Source: Spirogloea muscicola
Lineage: Eukaryota; Streptophyta; Zygnematophyceae; Spirogloeales; Spirogloeaceae
Length of the DNA stretch: 35,034 nt
Direction of reading: 5' to 3'
NCBI GenBank assembly: GCA_009602725.1
Contig: WELB01000038.1
Location: 709,191 to 744,224 of the forward strand
Made by a program: the position numbers and the translations under genes. Each line of letters starts with the position of its first letter. The first letter of the stretch is position 1. Of the stretch, positions 1 through 8,800 are shown in pieces. Below the pieces are notes generated by a model. The model worked only from the letters and a program-made list of their open reading frames with translations. It made no database searches and was not told the origin of the DNA.

Positions 1-375
1 GCCGCCCTGCGCGGTGCCGCCCTGCGCGGCGCCGCCAGGCGCGTCACAGCGCTACACGCGTCACAGGTATGTCACTACGAGTCCGGCGGCCAAGAGGTGG
101 CGCTCACCGGTTCGGCGGACATGCCGCCGACGGGCACGTCGCAGTGCCGCCCTGCGCGGTGCCGCCCTGCGGAACGGTTGTGAGGGCGGCGGCGGCCACG
201 GCCCGGGGGCCCGGGCGGCCCTGCGGCGACAGCTCCGGCGAGCTGCGGTGAGCCGCGTCTCACTTGCCGCGCGTCGCCCACGTGTCGCACGCCAACGATA
301 CTGGGGCCGCGTGCCGTTACCACGCGTTAGCGTTCAACCCACGGTTAAACGTCACGTAACGGATGGGGACGTTAC
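1..375. other. GC-rich stretch, no gene recognised
   Basis: Very GC-rich sequence with no convincing protein. A block reading tgccgccctgcgcggtgccg is present at the left edge and again near 150-176, so part of it is a direct repeat. A perfect 8-bp inverted repeat (acgtaacg at 354-361 and cgttacgt at 370-377) lies exactly where recognisable retrotransposon sequence begins. It may be the remnant of another element or a deletion junction; I cannot tell which. Confidence 0.4.
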
Positions 376-903
376 GTTTCCAGCCCCGTGTCAGGCTGTG
401 ACAGTGGGAGTCTTTGGCCCCATAGTATAACTCTGTGCTGGTATACTTGGATGACATACCGGTGTTCGTATGACACCCGAGGATCACGTACTGCACCTGC
501 AGCTAGTGCTGCCTTTGCAACGTGAGAATCACTTGTCTGCCAAGTGTATGTCACCAGTAGTAGTAGGGCGTACTGTGGGCGAAGACGGGGTTCGCGTCGA
601 CCCCACAAGTATAGTCCATCATGCTGCATCTGTCTGCAGAGACTGACGTAAAGGACTGGCTAAGTGCCACGGAACGTGCGGCAGTTGCGTTCCTTTCGAG
701 GATTCGCACAGTATGCCCGTTCCTGTTAGGATTCCTGCAAGGTCACGGAAGCATGACATCTCCTCTTACGAAGCTCACTCGTAAGGACGTACCCTTGGGT
801 GGACGTCCACATGCCCGCGGGCATTTGAGGAAATTCAAAACGGGTTCTAGTATCCCCACCTGTTTTGGGCCTTGCCTCGAGAAGGCGCTCCATTGTAGTC
901 ATA
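376..903 (+). pseudogene. Reverse transcriptase 3' fragment of element 1
   Basis: The translated sequence carries VLVYLDDIPVF, the metal-binding YxDD box of retroviral-type reverse transcriptases, followed by a degraded thumb/connection region ending in SPLTKLTRKD. The latter matches the corresponding segment of the better-preserved minus-strand copy at about 4324-4400. Everything upstream of the box, including the fingers and palm, is missing. Frames shift between the blocks, so no functional protein can be made. Confidence 0.8.
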
Positions 904-908
904 TATTG

Positions 909-1447
909 TGTATTGAAACAGCCGTTTGGTTAAGCCACATGGCTTTGTTGGCATTGCATGACCGATTATTTGGGCCAGGTGCCCTGCCAGCTGCCAGGCT
1001 GGCTGGTCGGTGGCCCGCCCGGGTGCGGGTCCCGTCCGTCCGGAAATACCCCTCAAGGATCCGCCCGGCCAAGGGAGGATCTTTGGGCCTGCCGCAAGGC
1101 GGGCCTTGGGGCGAACCTGCTCACACCCCTGGAGGGGGGGTGGCACGGGAAGCACCAAGGAGCCTCAGGGGCAGAGGCTCCACAATCAGTTCGAGTCGAG
1201 GAAGCCCAGGAGCAGCCTTGCCGCTGCTCGCCGCCGCAGCCGCCGCCGCACTGCGCTGCGGGGCTGCGCCGGCCTGCGCCCAGGAGCTGGAGTCGCCGTC
1301 GAGGCGGCGCCACAGGGCCTGTCTTCCGCTGCGCTATGCGCTAGTGCTTCCTTGTGTAGTGGGTTGGCTCCTAAACCCCCTATGCTCGAATACAATAAAT
1401 AAGGACTCTCTCCCTCTAACTGCGTGTTCAGGGCGAGATTCACTACA
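909..1447 (+). mobile_element. Solo LTR (copy A) with 5-bp target duplication
   Basis: A 539-bp solo LTR starting TGTATTG and ending CTACA, flanked on both sides by tattg (904-908 and 1448-1452), a perfect 5-bp target duplication. Removing it restores alignment of the gypsy RNase H region with the copy at 3949-4424, which confirms both boundaries. It shares long stretches with the LTRs at 3188-3948 and 8071-9230: the segment after the start (tttggttaagccac), a G-run block near 1130, and the terminal block near 1415-1447. An aataaa-like string lies near 1395. The plus orientation is inferred from alignment with the 3' LTR of element 1. Confidence 0.9.
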
Positions 1448-1720
1448 TATTGTGTGACGCCTCTTTGATCGGCATTTGCCGTTCTCTTGCAGGAGGGTCA
1501 CCCCGTAGCGTTTGAGATTCGCCTGCTCAGTCCTGCCGGGCGCATCTCAACTACGGGGGGAGCAAGAGCTCCTTGCTATTGTGCACGCCCTCAGTGTGTG
1601 GCGATGCTATCTCAAGGGTGCTGAAATTACGGTTGTAACGGGCCATAGCCAGTCGACCGTTTTTCGCACACAACAGCATATGAGCAGGCGCCAAGCTTGG
1701 TGAGCTCGTAGTTCGGTACC
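1448..1720 (+). pseudogene. RNase H fragment of element 1
   Basis: After the second target duplication the gypsy sequence resumes with a frame reading EGHPVAFEIRLL and GEQELLAIVHALSVWRCYL, the RNase H region of Ty3/gypsy pol. The same blocks occur in the minus-strand copy near 4060-4190 with moderate divergence. The region ends near the equivalent of the LSRRQARW motif, here frameshifted (about 1682-1702). Confidence 0.8.
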
Positions 1721-1799
1721 TTTCCAATCCAACGGGAATCCAACGGGTGTACCACGTAGACGTATCAATGCTGCGGACTTGGTGGCCGCAACATTGTAG

Positions 1800-2480
1800 G
1801 GGCTGCTGTGGCGCCTGTCTTGTGTGCCACACGGGCTCAGACCGCAGACGTGTGGCCTGCCCGTGGGGCCGCTCGGCACTGTACCACCAACCTCTCTGAG
1901 CTGTATGTGCGTATTTGTGATGGATATGGCACAGACCCTTGGTTTGCACGAGCAACCAAACCACGCACTGTAGTATGTGAGCAAGGCTTCTGGTGGCGAG
2001 GTGACGCCATTGTGGTGCCCAAATGCAATGCCTTGCGCACTAGTATCATGCAAGAGACGCATGAGCCTCAGTACAGTGGTCACTTGGGTATTGGAAAGAC
2101 AAGAAAAGCTATCAAGCTTCTTTTATGGTGGCCGGGCTTGTAAAAGCAGTAGTGACTTTGTGAAGACTTGCGCCACCTGCCAGCGTAGTACAGCACGCTC
2201 TCCCAAGCCTGCCAAGTTGCTGGCATGTCTGTGGACCGAGTATGGAAACTGCACGCCGTACCCGAGCGCATCGTCTGCTTGCGATCCTCGCTCCACGGGT
2301 CACTTCTGGAAAGAATTGTGAAGGTTTACTGGCACAAGCAATCCATGTCCACAGCTTTCCACCCACTATCAGACGGTCAGACTGTGAGGTTGAAGCAGGA
2401 TTTGGCAGACATGCTAAGGCATTTTGTAAACCTCAGTCAGGCTGATGGGGACTACCTTGCTCCAGCGAGTATGCTGTGAA
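1800..2480 (+). pseudogene. Integrase remnant of element 1, catalytic core deleted
   Basis: A frame at about 1808-2143 carries the integrase N-terminal zinc-binding region (HEPQYSGHLGIGKTRKAI, the first half of an HHCC finger). A second frame gives the CATCQRST pair of cysteines. Immediately after (about 2225) the sequence jumps to the end of the catalytic core (STAFHPLSDGQTVRLKQDL). The intervening segment, which should hold two of the three DDE acidic residues, is missing. Frameshifts and stops interrupt every frame. Confidence 0.85.
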
Positions 2481-2644
2481 CAACGCCTTTCATGACTCCC
2501 AAAAGCACACCCTTTTTCCTGAATGTCAGCATCCCGATCACCTTTGCAGGTGGGGAGGCCGGAGCGCGTTCTGGCCGCAGTAAGCTTTAAGCTTTCCCGG
2601 TGACCTCCTGGAGGCTCAGCGGAGGGCTAAGCAGTTCTTGACAA

Positions 2645-3016
2645 TTGCTCACCACCGGCAAAAGCAGTAAGCTGATTTACGTCGCAAGAGTGTGCCTTCG
2701 ACGTGGGTGCCCCAGTGCTATTGACCACTCAGCACCTAGCCTTGCGGGCTATGGGTACGCAAGTTGCTGCCCAAAGTGGGTTGGACCCTTTCGTGTAGTG
2801 CGCCTGGTCGGCAAGGTCGCATATGAGCTTGATACACCGGTACAATGGCAACTCCATGTGTCTCAGCTCGAGCCATACCATACAGATGGCCGTGTCCAAC
2901 CGCCCCCACCTCCCCTCGTTCTTGCCAACGAGGAAAAGAATCAAGTGGAGGAGACTTTGTCCCACCGGGCCAATCTCCGTGGGCGTTGTAAGTCCCGTGA
3001 GTGCCTTATCAAGTAG
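2645..3016 (+). pseudogene. Integrase C-terminal / chromodomain-like tail of element 1
   Basis: A 123-residue open frame contains WVGPFRVVRLVGKVAYEL and LHVSQLEPYHTDGR. This is the GPF/Y-type C-terminal module that follows the integrase core in many Ty3/gypsy elements and precedes or replaces a chromodomain. Gypsy sequence upstream (2480-2645) is degraded. No intact chromodomain can be seen. Confidence 0.75.
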
Positions 3017-3174
3017 CTGGGCTATGCGCCTGAGCACCGTACATAGAAATCTGCGGTCAATCTTGCCAGTCCTTCTCTCATTCACGAGTATCTGACAGAA
3101 GGCATTGTCTCTTCTCTCCATCGTCCAGTATCTTCTGTAGTGCTCCCTTCTTGTTCCCGAGGATGTGAACATCT

Positions 3175-3185
3175 AAGTGGGAAGG
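3175..3185 (+). other. Polypurine tract of element 1
   Basis: The purine run aagtgggaagg lies two bases upstream of the LTR start at 3188. It has the position and composition of the plus-strand primer used in LTR retrotransposon replication. It identifies the following LTR as the 3' LTR of element 1 and not an independent solo insertion. Confidence 0.7.
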
Positions 3186-3187
3186 TA

Positions 3188-3948
3188 TGTAACGTTCCCA
3201 CCGTTTGAGAGTGCCAACGGTGCCGGTAACCTTACATGATCGTATCGTATCTACCGTTTGGGAGTTCCAAACGGTGCGGGTCGTCTGCTACACCCCGTGT
3301 AGCTAATTACGGTCCGCAACCCCGGGCTTCGGACCGCGCGGCATCGTCCGCTAGTCGTACTGTCCGAGAGGCGCTGCTTCGCTCGCGCGCGACATCGTCC
3401 GGGAGTTGTCTCCATCCGCCAGGCGCTGCTTCGCTCGCGCGCGGCAGCGTCCTGCAGATCCGTCGTATTCCCTTGACAGTCCCGCCCCTCCGGGGGAGGA
3501 CCTTGGGGCAGCCCTCGTCCCCTCGGGGGGGGGGGTGGCAAATGGAACGCTTATCAACAGTAGGCAGAGGCCAGACTCCTCAGTCTGACCCGTAACGCCA
3601 AGAGAGGCACAGCCCTGCTGCTGCCTGCTGCCGCAGCCGCCGCCACAGCCCTGCTGCTGCCGCCTGCTGCCCAGCCCGTCGCCGCAGCTCGTCGCTGCGG
3701 GCCTCGCCGGCTCTCTGTAAGTACCATGGCTGCGCCCCTTGCGGGGACAGCTGCTGAACCTCGGTGAGTCGCCGCCTTCCGGCGGTGCCTCAGGGTAAGA
3801 CTTCCGCTGCGCTCTGTGCGCATACGTGTGCGCTGTGTGCGCTGGCGTTCCACTCTGTAAGGGGGTTGTCTCCAAAACACCCTATGTCCGAAACCCAAAC
3901 AGGACGTTCTGACTCTAACTGTGTGATTAGGGACAGAGATGTCACACA
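3188..3948 (+). mobile_element. 3' LTR of gypsy element 1 (copy B)
   Basis: A 761-bp LTR from TGTAACG to CACACA. It is related to the solo LTRs at 909-1447 and 8071-9230, best seen in the G-run block near 3525 and the terminal block (tctaactgtgtgattaggga). It starts just after a polypurine tract and ends exactly where a minus-strand gypsy RNase H region begins, so element 1 appears to have inserted into the other element. Two hairpin-forming segments lie near its start (3201-3220 and a perfect 9-bp stem at 3253-3275). A 50-52-bp tandem repeat occupies about 3326-3475. Confidence 0.8.
3326..3475. repeat. Tandem repeat of 50-52 bp inside LTR copy B
   Basis: Nearly three units start at the gcttc of 3326, 3376 and 3428. 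Shared blocks include aggcgctgcttcgctcgcgc and catcgtccg. The period is 50 then 52 bases, with the third unit truncated. The solo LTR at 909-1447 lacks the array, so it is an expansion private to this LTR copy or its subfamily. Confidence 0.8.
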
Positions 3949-4400
3949 CTCAGCCCAGCGTGCTTGACGCCTGCTTAGTTGCTGATGTGTGTGAAAGTAG
4001 GTCAACGGCCAATGATCCGTTACAACTTTAAATTCAACACCCTCGAGATAGCATCGTCACACACGTAGGCGTGCACAACAGCAAGGAGCTCTTGCTCCCC
4101 CGAAGTATAGTCACGCTCTGCAGGACGAAGCAGGCGACTCTCAAATGCTACGGGGTGACCCTCCTGCAAAAGAACGGCACCAATGCCGATCAAAGAGGCG
4201 TCACAAACTACTTCAAGTGGCACGCCTTCTCGAGGCAAGGCCAAAACAGGTGGATGCACCAGGACCCGTTTGATATCCTCGAATGCCTTCTGGCATTCGG
4301 ACGTCCACACCCAGCTGACGTCCTTACGAGTGAGCTTCGTAAGAGGAGACGCCATACCTCCGTACTTGCAGGAACTTACGGAAGTAGTTTGCGAATCCCA
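3949..4400 (-). pseudogene. Gypsy connection and RNase H region (element 2)
   Basis: Minus-strand translation shows SPLTKLTRKDVSWVW, CQKAFEDIKRVL, EVVCDASLIGIGAVL, HPVAFESRLLRPAERDY and GEQELLAVVHA. The conserved DAS and E residues of gypsy RNase H are visible. A frameshift follows near 4060, and the motif LSRRQARWAE is picked up in another frame ending at the LTR border (3949). Confidence 0.88.
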
Positions 4401-5230
4401 AAAAGGAACGTAACTGTGGCACATTCCGTGGCACTTGCCAGTCCTTTACTACTGCAGTCTCTTTGGGGTCGACGCGGACCCCGTCTTTGCCCACAATGTG
4501 TCCTAAGTATGTCAACTCCGGCTGGTTGAAGACACATTTAGACCTCTTGGCATACAATTGGTTTACACGCAGCAATTGCAGCACTTGCCGCAGGTGCAGT
4601 ACGTGATCCTCAGGCAGTTTACTGAACACCAGGATATCATCCAAGTAGACCAGCACGACATCACACAAAAGGGGGCCAAAGACCTTCGTCATCACCGCCT
4701 GAAATGTGGCAGGTGCATTGGTTAGACCAAAGGTGAGCACCTTGAACTGAAAGTGACCGAGCGGCGTAACGGAATGCCGACTTCGGGACGTCCTCAGGGG
4801 TGATACGAATTTGGTGGTGACCACTTCGAAAATCTAGGAAACCAAAGACGTTAGCTCCTGCGAGCCGATTGAACAGGTCGTCGATTCGAGGCAAAGGATA
4901 CCCGTTCTTGACGGTGAGCTTATTCAAAGCTCTGTAGTCAATGCACATCAAACTACCATCCTTCTTCTTGACGAAGAGGATTTGTGCACAGTACGGCGAC
5001 TGGGAAGGCTCACTGTGCCGTTTAAGTAGCAGTGCCGCCACCTGGGACTGCATCTCCCGAAATTTGAGAGGACTCAGTCGATACATCCGACGGTACGGCG
5101 GCGAAGCGCCCGGCTCCAATTGTATGAGCCACGCCTCGATCCGGAGGCAAACCGTCTGGAAGATCATCCGGGAACACATCCAAAAACTCCGCCAACAGAT
5201 TGTCAAGAGCCGCAATATGTGAGGCCACAT
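4324..5230 (-). pseudogene. Gypsy reverse transcriptase, frameshifted (element 2)
   Basis: Recognisable reverse transcriptase blocks appear in order: [40 protein letters not shown], then after a frameshift near 4770 [16 protein letters not shown], the catalytic box VYLDDILVFSK, and LTYLGHIVGKDGV. This is the classic Ty3/gypsy order with the YxDD box. A second frame break near 4375 separates it from the connection/RNase H part. The normal role is copying element RNA into DNA; this copy cannot produce a full protein. Confidence 0.93.
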
Positions 5231-5356
5231 TACTCACTTCCACCGAGTCAGGAGGGGCCTCATCTTTCATCACCATTGGCAGATACACAGCCGACGTGGG
5301 TTCTGCGTGAAGGACCCTCTTAAATTGCACAGCCGACAGCTGAATAGAGGAGTTTG

Positions 5357-5625
5357 TCACAGGCGAATAATAAGGGGATCGTCTTTGTACAGTACAAAAC
5401 GACGAAAACCCCGTCGGCCCGAGCAAGTCCGCGTGTCAAACTCAAGTGGGGCCGCGGTAGCACACACCCAGTCATCGCCCAATATCACATCAAAGCCCAG
5501 TGCCCAATCAATGACATGGCAAGACACAATCGTCTTATAAGTAAGAATGCGTAGAGAGATTTGAGACAGGCCCATGATTTCGGCACTTTGTCCACTTGCC
5601 AATGTAGCTTGCGATACCAGCCTTG
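5357..5625 (-). pseudogene. Retropepsin-like protease C-terminal half (element 2)
   Basis: The minus-strand frame reads ALGFDVILGDDWVCATAAP. This is the hydrophobic-ILG-x-DW signature in the second half of gypsy aspartic proteases. The D-S/T-G active-site loop is not visible: upstream, at about 5640-5710, the sequence changes into an interspersed repeat (see that entry), which probably disrupts the N-terminal half. Confidence 0.7.
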
Positions 5626-5629
5626 ATGT

Positions 5630-5725
5630 GTGAGGCCTTCGGGGTGGAGGCTGTGAAAGCCAGCCCAGAAAGTATGAAGAAAGGTTCAAACGGCCGAAAG
5701 ACGCCAATATGGCAAGCCTGAACGG
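5630..5725 (-). repeat. Short interspersed repeat copy (GGGCTGGC family)
   Basis: Read on the minus strand this contains the family core (ctgggctggctttcacagcc, centred near 5660) preceded by a tttcggccgtttgaacc block. Matching copies lie at about 8709-8800, 13820-13885, 14040-14110, 14448-14540 and 16645-16712. It interrupts the protease region of element 2. Confidence 0.65.
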
Positions 5726-6453
5726 AGTCGGCAGCCCTCCAGAGCGTGGGCAGCAGCCAGGGCACGACGAGAGCATCAGATGCAAGGCATGAACGATGAA
5801 GTACATGCATTAGTTGAGTGCCAGGTAGCGGCAGCATTGATATTGTAGCAGGTACGCCCCTTGCTAGCACACTTCAATCTGGGCCTGCGATCCTTTGCTG
5901 CTGTAGGAAGCTCCTCGTCGCCTAGAGAGGGAAGGCGCGCGGTGCGCATGAAATTGAAAGGGAGGCCAATCCTAGCCTTACAGATGTCCTGTTAACGGGA
6001 TAATGAGCTAGCTAAGGGGTACACTGATATCGCCGAGTGAGCACATGCATATCTGATAAGCTAAGCTGAGGAGCCATATTACCACCACGGAAGCCATTAG
6101 CCTGGGCTAATGCACGCCCAGCACGCGCGCTGGTGTATCGCGAGTGCCTGGGAGCGCTGTAGACTCAAATGATAGCCGCATTCTCTGGCATGCAATGATG
6201 GCTTGCGGGACGCTAGAATGCGCTAAGCCAAAGGTGAAGCCACTAAGCCTCAGACGCCCCTGTAGACAATTTGGTGAGTGAAAATGTTTACTGCATGGTC
6301 AGCGCACTTCAACTCCTTGCCTAGGGCGGCGCTGCGGACCGCGTTGCCAGCCTTCGAGGCCGAGGACACAGTTTGAAGTGCTTCGTAGTCAAAGCGTCTT
6401 CAATGACGACATCGGTGATGATGCAGGTCCGCCTGCAGAGCTGGTGTACGAAA
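5726..6453. other. No gene recognised
   Basis: No frame shows a known domain, and neither strand gives coding-like structure. The left part could be eroded gag or leader sequence of the minus-strand gypsy element, but I see no zinc knuckle or other gag signature to prove it. Confidence 0.4.
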
Positions 6454-6915
6454 TGCTGTGGATCGCCAAGCCCGGCCAGCCGGCGGAGCGAGGAAAAGCG
6501 GGGAAGGCATTGGGACGGGGCTGCAACAGTAATATTAGCAACGGTTACTGCAGGGCCTAGGTTCCAGGGGTCCGAGGGTGGGTGAAGAACTCACCCCCTT
6601 TTCCATCTCGGAATCCCCTTTTATAGCCCGACGGACTGCGAGCCCGATCATGGGGGCCGGGCTGGGATCAGCACCCAGTTGCTCGTTGACGACCGTCCAC
6701 GACCTGTCGACGGCTATCAACGGACAATCCACTCATCCATCGGCCACCACCGCCATACCGACGCCCCCGTCACTGCCCCGTCAATAGCAATTGACGGTCC
6801 ACTACCCTCGGGCTGTCGTGAGCCGTCTATCGTCACGTCGACATCAGCGACCGCTAAGACGCAGTCACGGTAGCCTACAGCTCTGCCGCCTCCCGTCGCC
6901 GTTCCAGCGCCAGCA
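6454..6915. repeat. Left LTR of the short LTR element
   Basis: 462 bp, TGCTGTGG to CCAGCA, with terminal TGCT/AGCA inverted ends. It contains a TATA-like ttttatag near 6614, which would favour plus-strand transcription. It is intact and supplies the empty-site sequence that confirms the insertion in the partner LTR (around 6650-6680). Confidence 0.75.
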
Positions 6916-7858
6916 CTTTATTAACGGTGGACCTTACTTATCCTTCAACGCAAACGTCAAGGGAGGTCGAGTTCCACCAGCAGCAGCCATGGTGCAGCAG
7001 CAGCAGCAGCAGCAGCATAGCACCAGCAGCTCCTACAGCAGCAGCGGCATGTTTACCTCATCACCATGACGCCGTTGCAGTGTGCGCCATGTCATGCGGG
7101 TACGCTTGCCCAAAATGAGCAGAGCCAGTTCTGCACCTTCCTCCAGCCCAAAAAAAAGACGCCGCTCTGGCACTGGTGCCATCCTTAGAACAACAGTCCA
7201 GCATTGTTGGAGCCAAAGCTTCTACAGCAACTTCAACAGCACAAAGACAGTTCGGCCACAAGGCGGCTGACAGACACATGCAGACGACACACAGTCTTGC
7301 ACAGGGCTGTTGTTTTGGGTTGGCAGGAGTCACCAGTCAGAGCATCAAGGAAGAGAAACACAAACTCAGCCTCAAGCACAGAGTCAACGTTCACCTCCCA
7401 ATTGTCGCTGACTTGGACTCCATGCTGACAAGCAGACAGCCCTACCAACAGCAGGTGATGAGCGCGTGAAAGGGTTGACCCAGCAACAGCTGCCTTTGGG
7501 GTGCCAGTGGTGACGACGGCACCTTCCAATCCCACCTCGTCGCCATGGTTGACAGTTATGGCCCTTCCGGGACCTCCGCCAACCCCACGTCGTCGCCATT
7601 GCTGGCGGCAACGGTCCCTCCGGACCACTGTGGACACAAGCGGTTGCCAGCCGCTAGGTCCCGAGGACTCACTCACGATGCAGGCAGCGAAGCTCGTCCA
7701 CCAGGCATCATCGCGAGCAGTGTAACCGGCCGCTAGTGTGCAGGAGTTACTGCACACGCGCCACACATCCCGCTTCCGCAGCGCCTCCTTGCCTCCATGG
7801 CGCACACGCCTTGTGAGCGCTGGCGAGGGCTTGTCTCCTCTGACTCCTCTCCATTAAA
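6916..7858. other. Internal segment of the short LTR element, non-coding or unrecognised
   Basis: 943 bp with no known retrotransposon domain. A CAG trinucleotide run lies at about 6994-7017. A diverged duplication with a period near 53 bp lies at about 7527-7630 (shared block ctcgtcgccat / gtcgtcgccat). The longest frame is a 190-codon minus-strand frame (7233-7805) with no recognisable motif. A plus-strand frame near 7100 has a basic PKKRRR string, but it is short and I do not call it a gene. Confidence 0.5.
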
Positions 7859-8234
7859 TGCTATGGATCGCCAATTCCGGACGGCCGGCGGAGCGAGAAA
7901 AGCGGGGAAAGCATTGGGGAAAGGGGTTGCAACGGTAAAATGAGCAACGGTTACTGCAGGGGCTGAGGGTCCAGGGGTCCGAGGATGGGTGAAGTCCTCA
8001 CCCCCTTTTCCATCTCGGAATCCCCTTAAGTAGCCCGACGGCCTGCGAGCCTGGGCATACGGGCCCGGGTTGTAACGATCCACCCATTTGGTTAAGTCAC
8101 ACGGTGCTGTTAGCCGTTGCATGACCGCTATCCACTTGCCGGACTGACGGACAAGTGGCCCGTCCAGCTGGCGGGCAGGTGGCTTGCCAGGCAAGTGGCC
8201 CGCCCAGGTGCGGGCGGGCCCGCCCGTCCTACGG

Positions 8235-8663
8235 GACCCGGGCCCTGACGCCTACGACCGCTCACACCCCGCCCAGTGTGCCTCCAAGGCTGGGTATGCG
8301 GTAGCCTGCGCAGCTCGGGCCAAGGAGCTCAGACACGCAGATCACCCGCGGGAAGACGAGTTCATCCCGCTCGCAATCGGCACGCACGGGGCGTTGAGCG
8401 CTCGGTGGCTCGAGCTGCTCAACCAGCTCTCACGTCACGCCATCGTCCGCCGCTTGCATGGGGAGCCGGTGGAGTTTCACGCAGCCGGGTCGCTAGCACA
8501 GGTGTACCGCATGCGCTTGGCCGTCTCGCTGCAGAGGTTTATGACCCGCGCGCTGCACCTGCGTGCCGGAAGAGCCCTCGCTGCTGCCTCTGGCTCTGGC
8601 CAGGGGACCCGCTACCAGGAGCCAAGTTTCTCTGACCTGAGGCTGCTTAGCAGGGGTTACTGA
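8235..8663 (+). pseudogene. Captured reverse-transcriptase C-terminal-like fragment inside LTR copy C
   Basis: An open frame runs through the extra segment and ends at a stop at 8661-8663. It includes EFIPLAIGTHGALSARWLEL, SRHAIVRRLHGEPV and RMRLAVSLQRFMTRALHL. This resembles the conserved tail found after the reverse transcriptase domain in many algal and protist non-LTR or DIRS-type elements (pattern FxPLxxxTxGxL followed by a basic amphipathic end). I base this on memory of the pattern and cannot search. The same frame also runs left into LTR sequence (from 8184), so it is not a real gene start. No catalytic residues are present. Confidence 0.55.
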
Positions 8664-8699
8664 GTGCTTCGTAGCTGCTTAGTGCTTGATTTTTCTTAG

Positions 8700-8800
8700 T
8701 GCTTCCCCTGGCCCCTTCTCGTATCTTGTTCATTCTTTTTTGGGCTGGCATTTTTCTAGCCCCTATCCTCAATGGGCGAGCCCTTCCTCCTAGAATACCC
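8700..8800 (+). repeat. GGGCTGGC-family repeat copy inside LTR copy C
   Basis: The sequence around ttttttgggctggcattttt (8737-8757), with the preceding ggccccttctcgtatcttg and following atgggcgagcccttcc, matches the family copies at 14448-14540 (+) and, on the minus strand, 13800-13885. It lies at the right end of the extra segment of this LTR. Confidence 0.6.

Larger units (their letters stand above)
376..3187 (+). mobile_element. Decayed Ty3/gypsy retrotransposon, internal pol region (element 1)
   Basis: This is the internal part of a Ty3/gypsy LTR retrotransposon read on the plus strand. In order it shows the end of a reverse transcriptase (YLDD-type catalytic box near 442-455), the connection region, an RNase H fragment (about 1456-1710), an integrase and a C-terminal integrase tail (about 2645-2960), then a polypurine tract next to the LTR at 3188. 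It is dead: the 5' half of the reverse transcriptase is absent, frames shift several times, a foreign solo LTR splits the RNase H region at 909-1447, and most of the integrase catalytic core is deleted near 2230. Alignment with the minus-strand copy at 3949-5620 confirms the domain order. Confidence 0.85.
3949..5625 (-). mobile_element. Second Ty3/gypsy pol region, minus strand (element 2)
   Basis: Better preserved than element 1 and in the opposite orientation. Read on the minus strand it gives the C-terminal half of an aspartic protease (about 5620-5390), reverse transcriptase (about 5230-4380) and RNase H (about 4370-3949, ending LSRRQARWAE). Its integrase is not in the window. The RNase H is cut at 3948/3949 by the LTR of element 1, which fits nesting of element 1 inside element 2. 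Frameshifts near 4770 and 4375 make it non-functional. Confidence 0.9.

Noticed and set aside
621-1457. A 278-codon plus-strand open frame
   Set aside because: It is a chimera of degraded gypsy reverse transcriptase and the GC-rich solo LTR inserted at 909-1447; the frame is open by chance.
909-3948. Solo LTR copy A and LTR copy B as the two ends of one element
   Set aside because: Copy A has its own 5-bp duplications and splits the RNase H of element 1, so it is a separate insertion; lengths and internal repeats also differ.
6791-7069. Short frame with a glutamine run
   Set aside because: It starts inside an LTR and the Q run is just a CAG repeat; no homology or coding structure supports a protein.
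7233-7805. 190-codon minus-strand frame inside the short LTR element
   Set aside because: No recognisable motif; it spans a duplicated low-complexity stretch and is a likely chance frame in GC-rich DNA.
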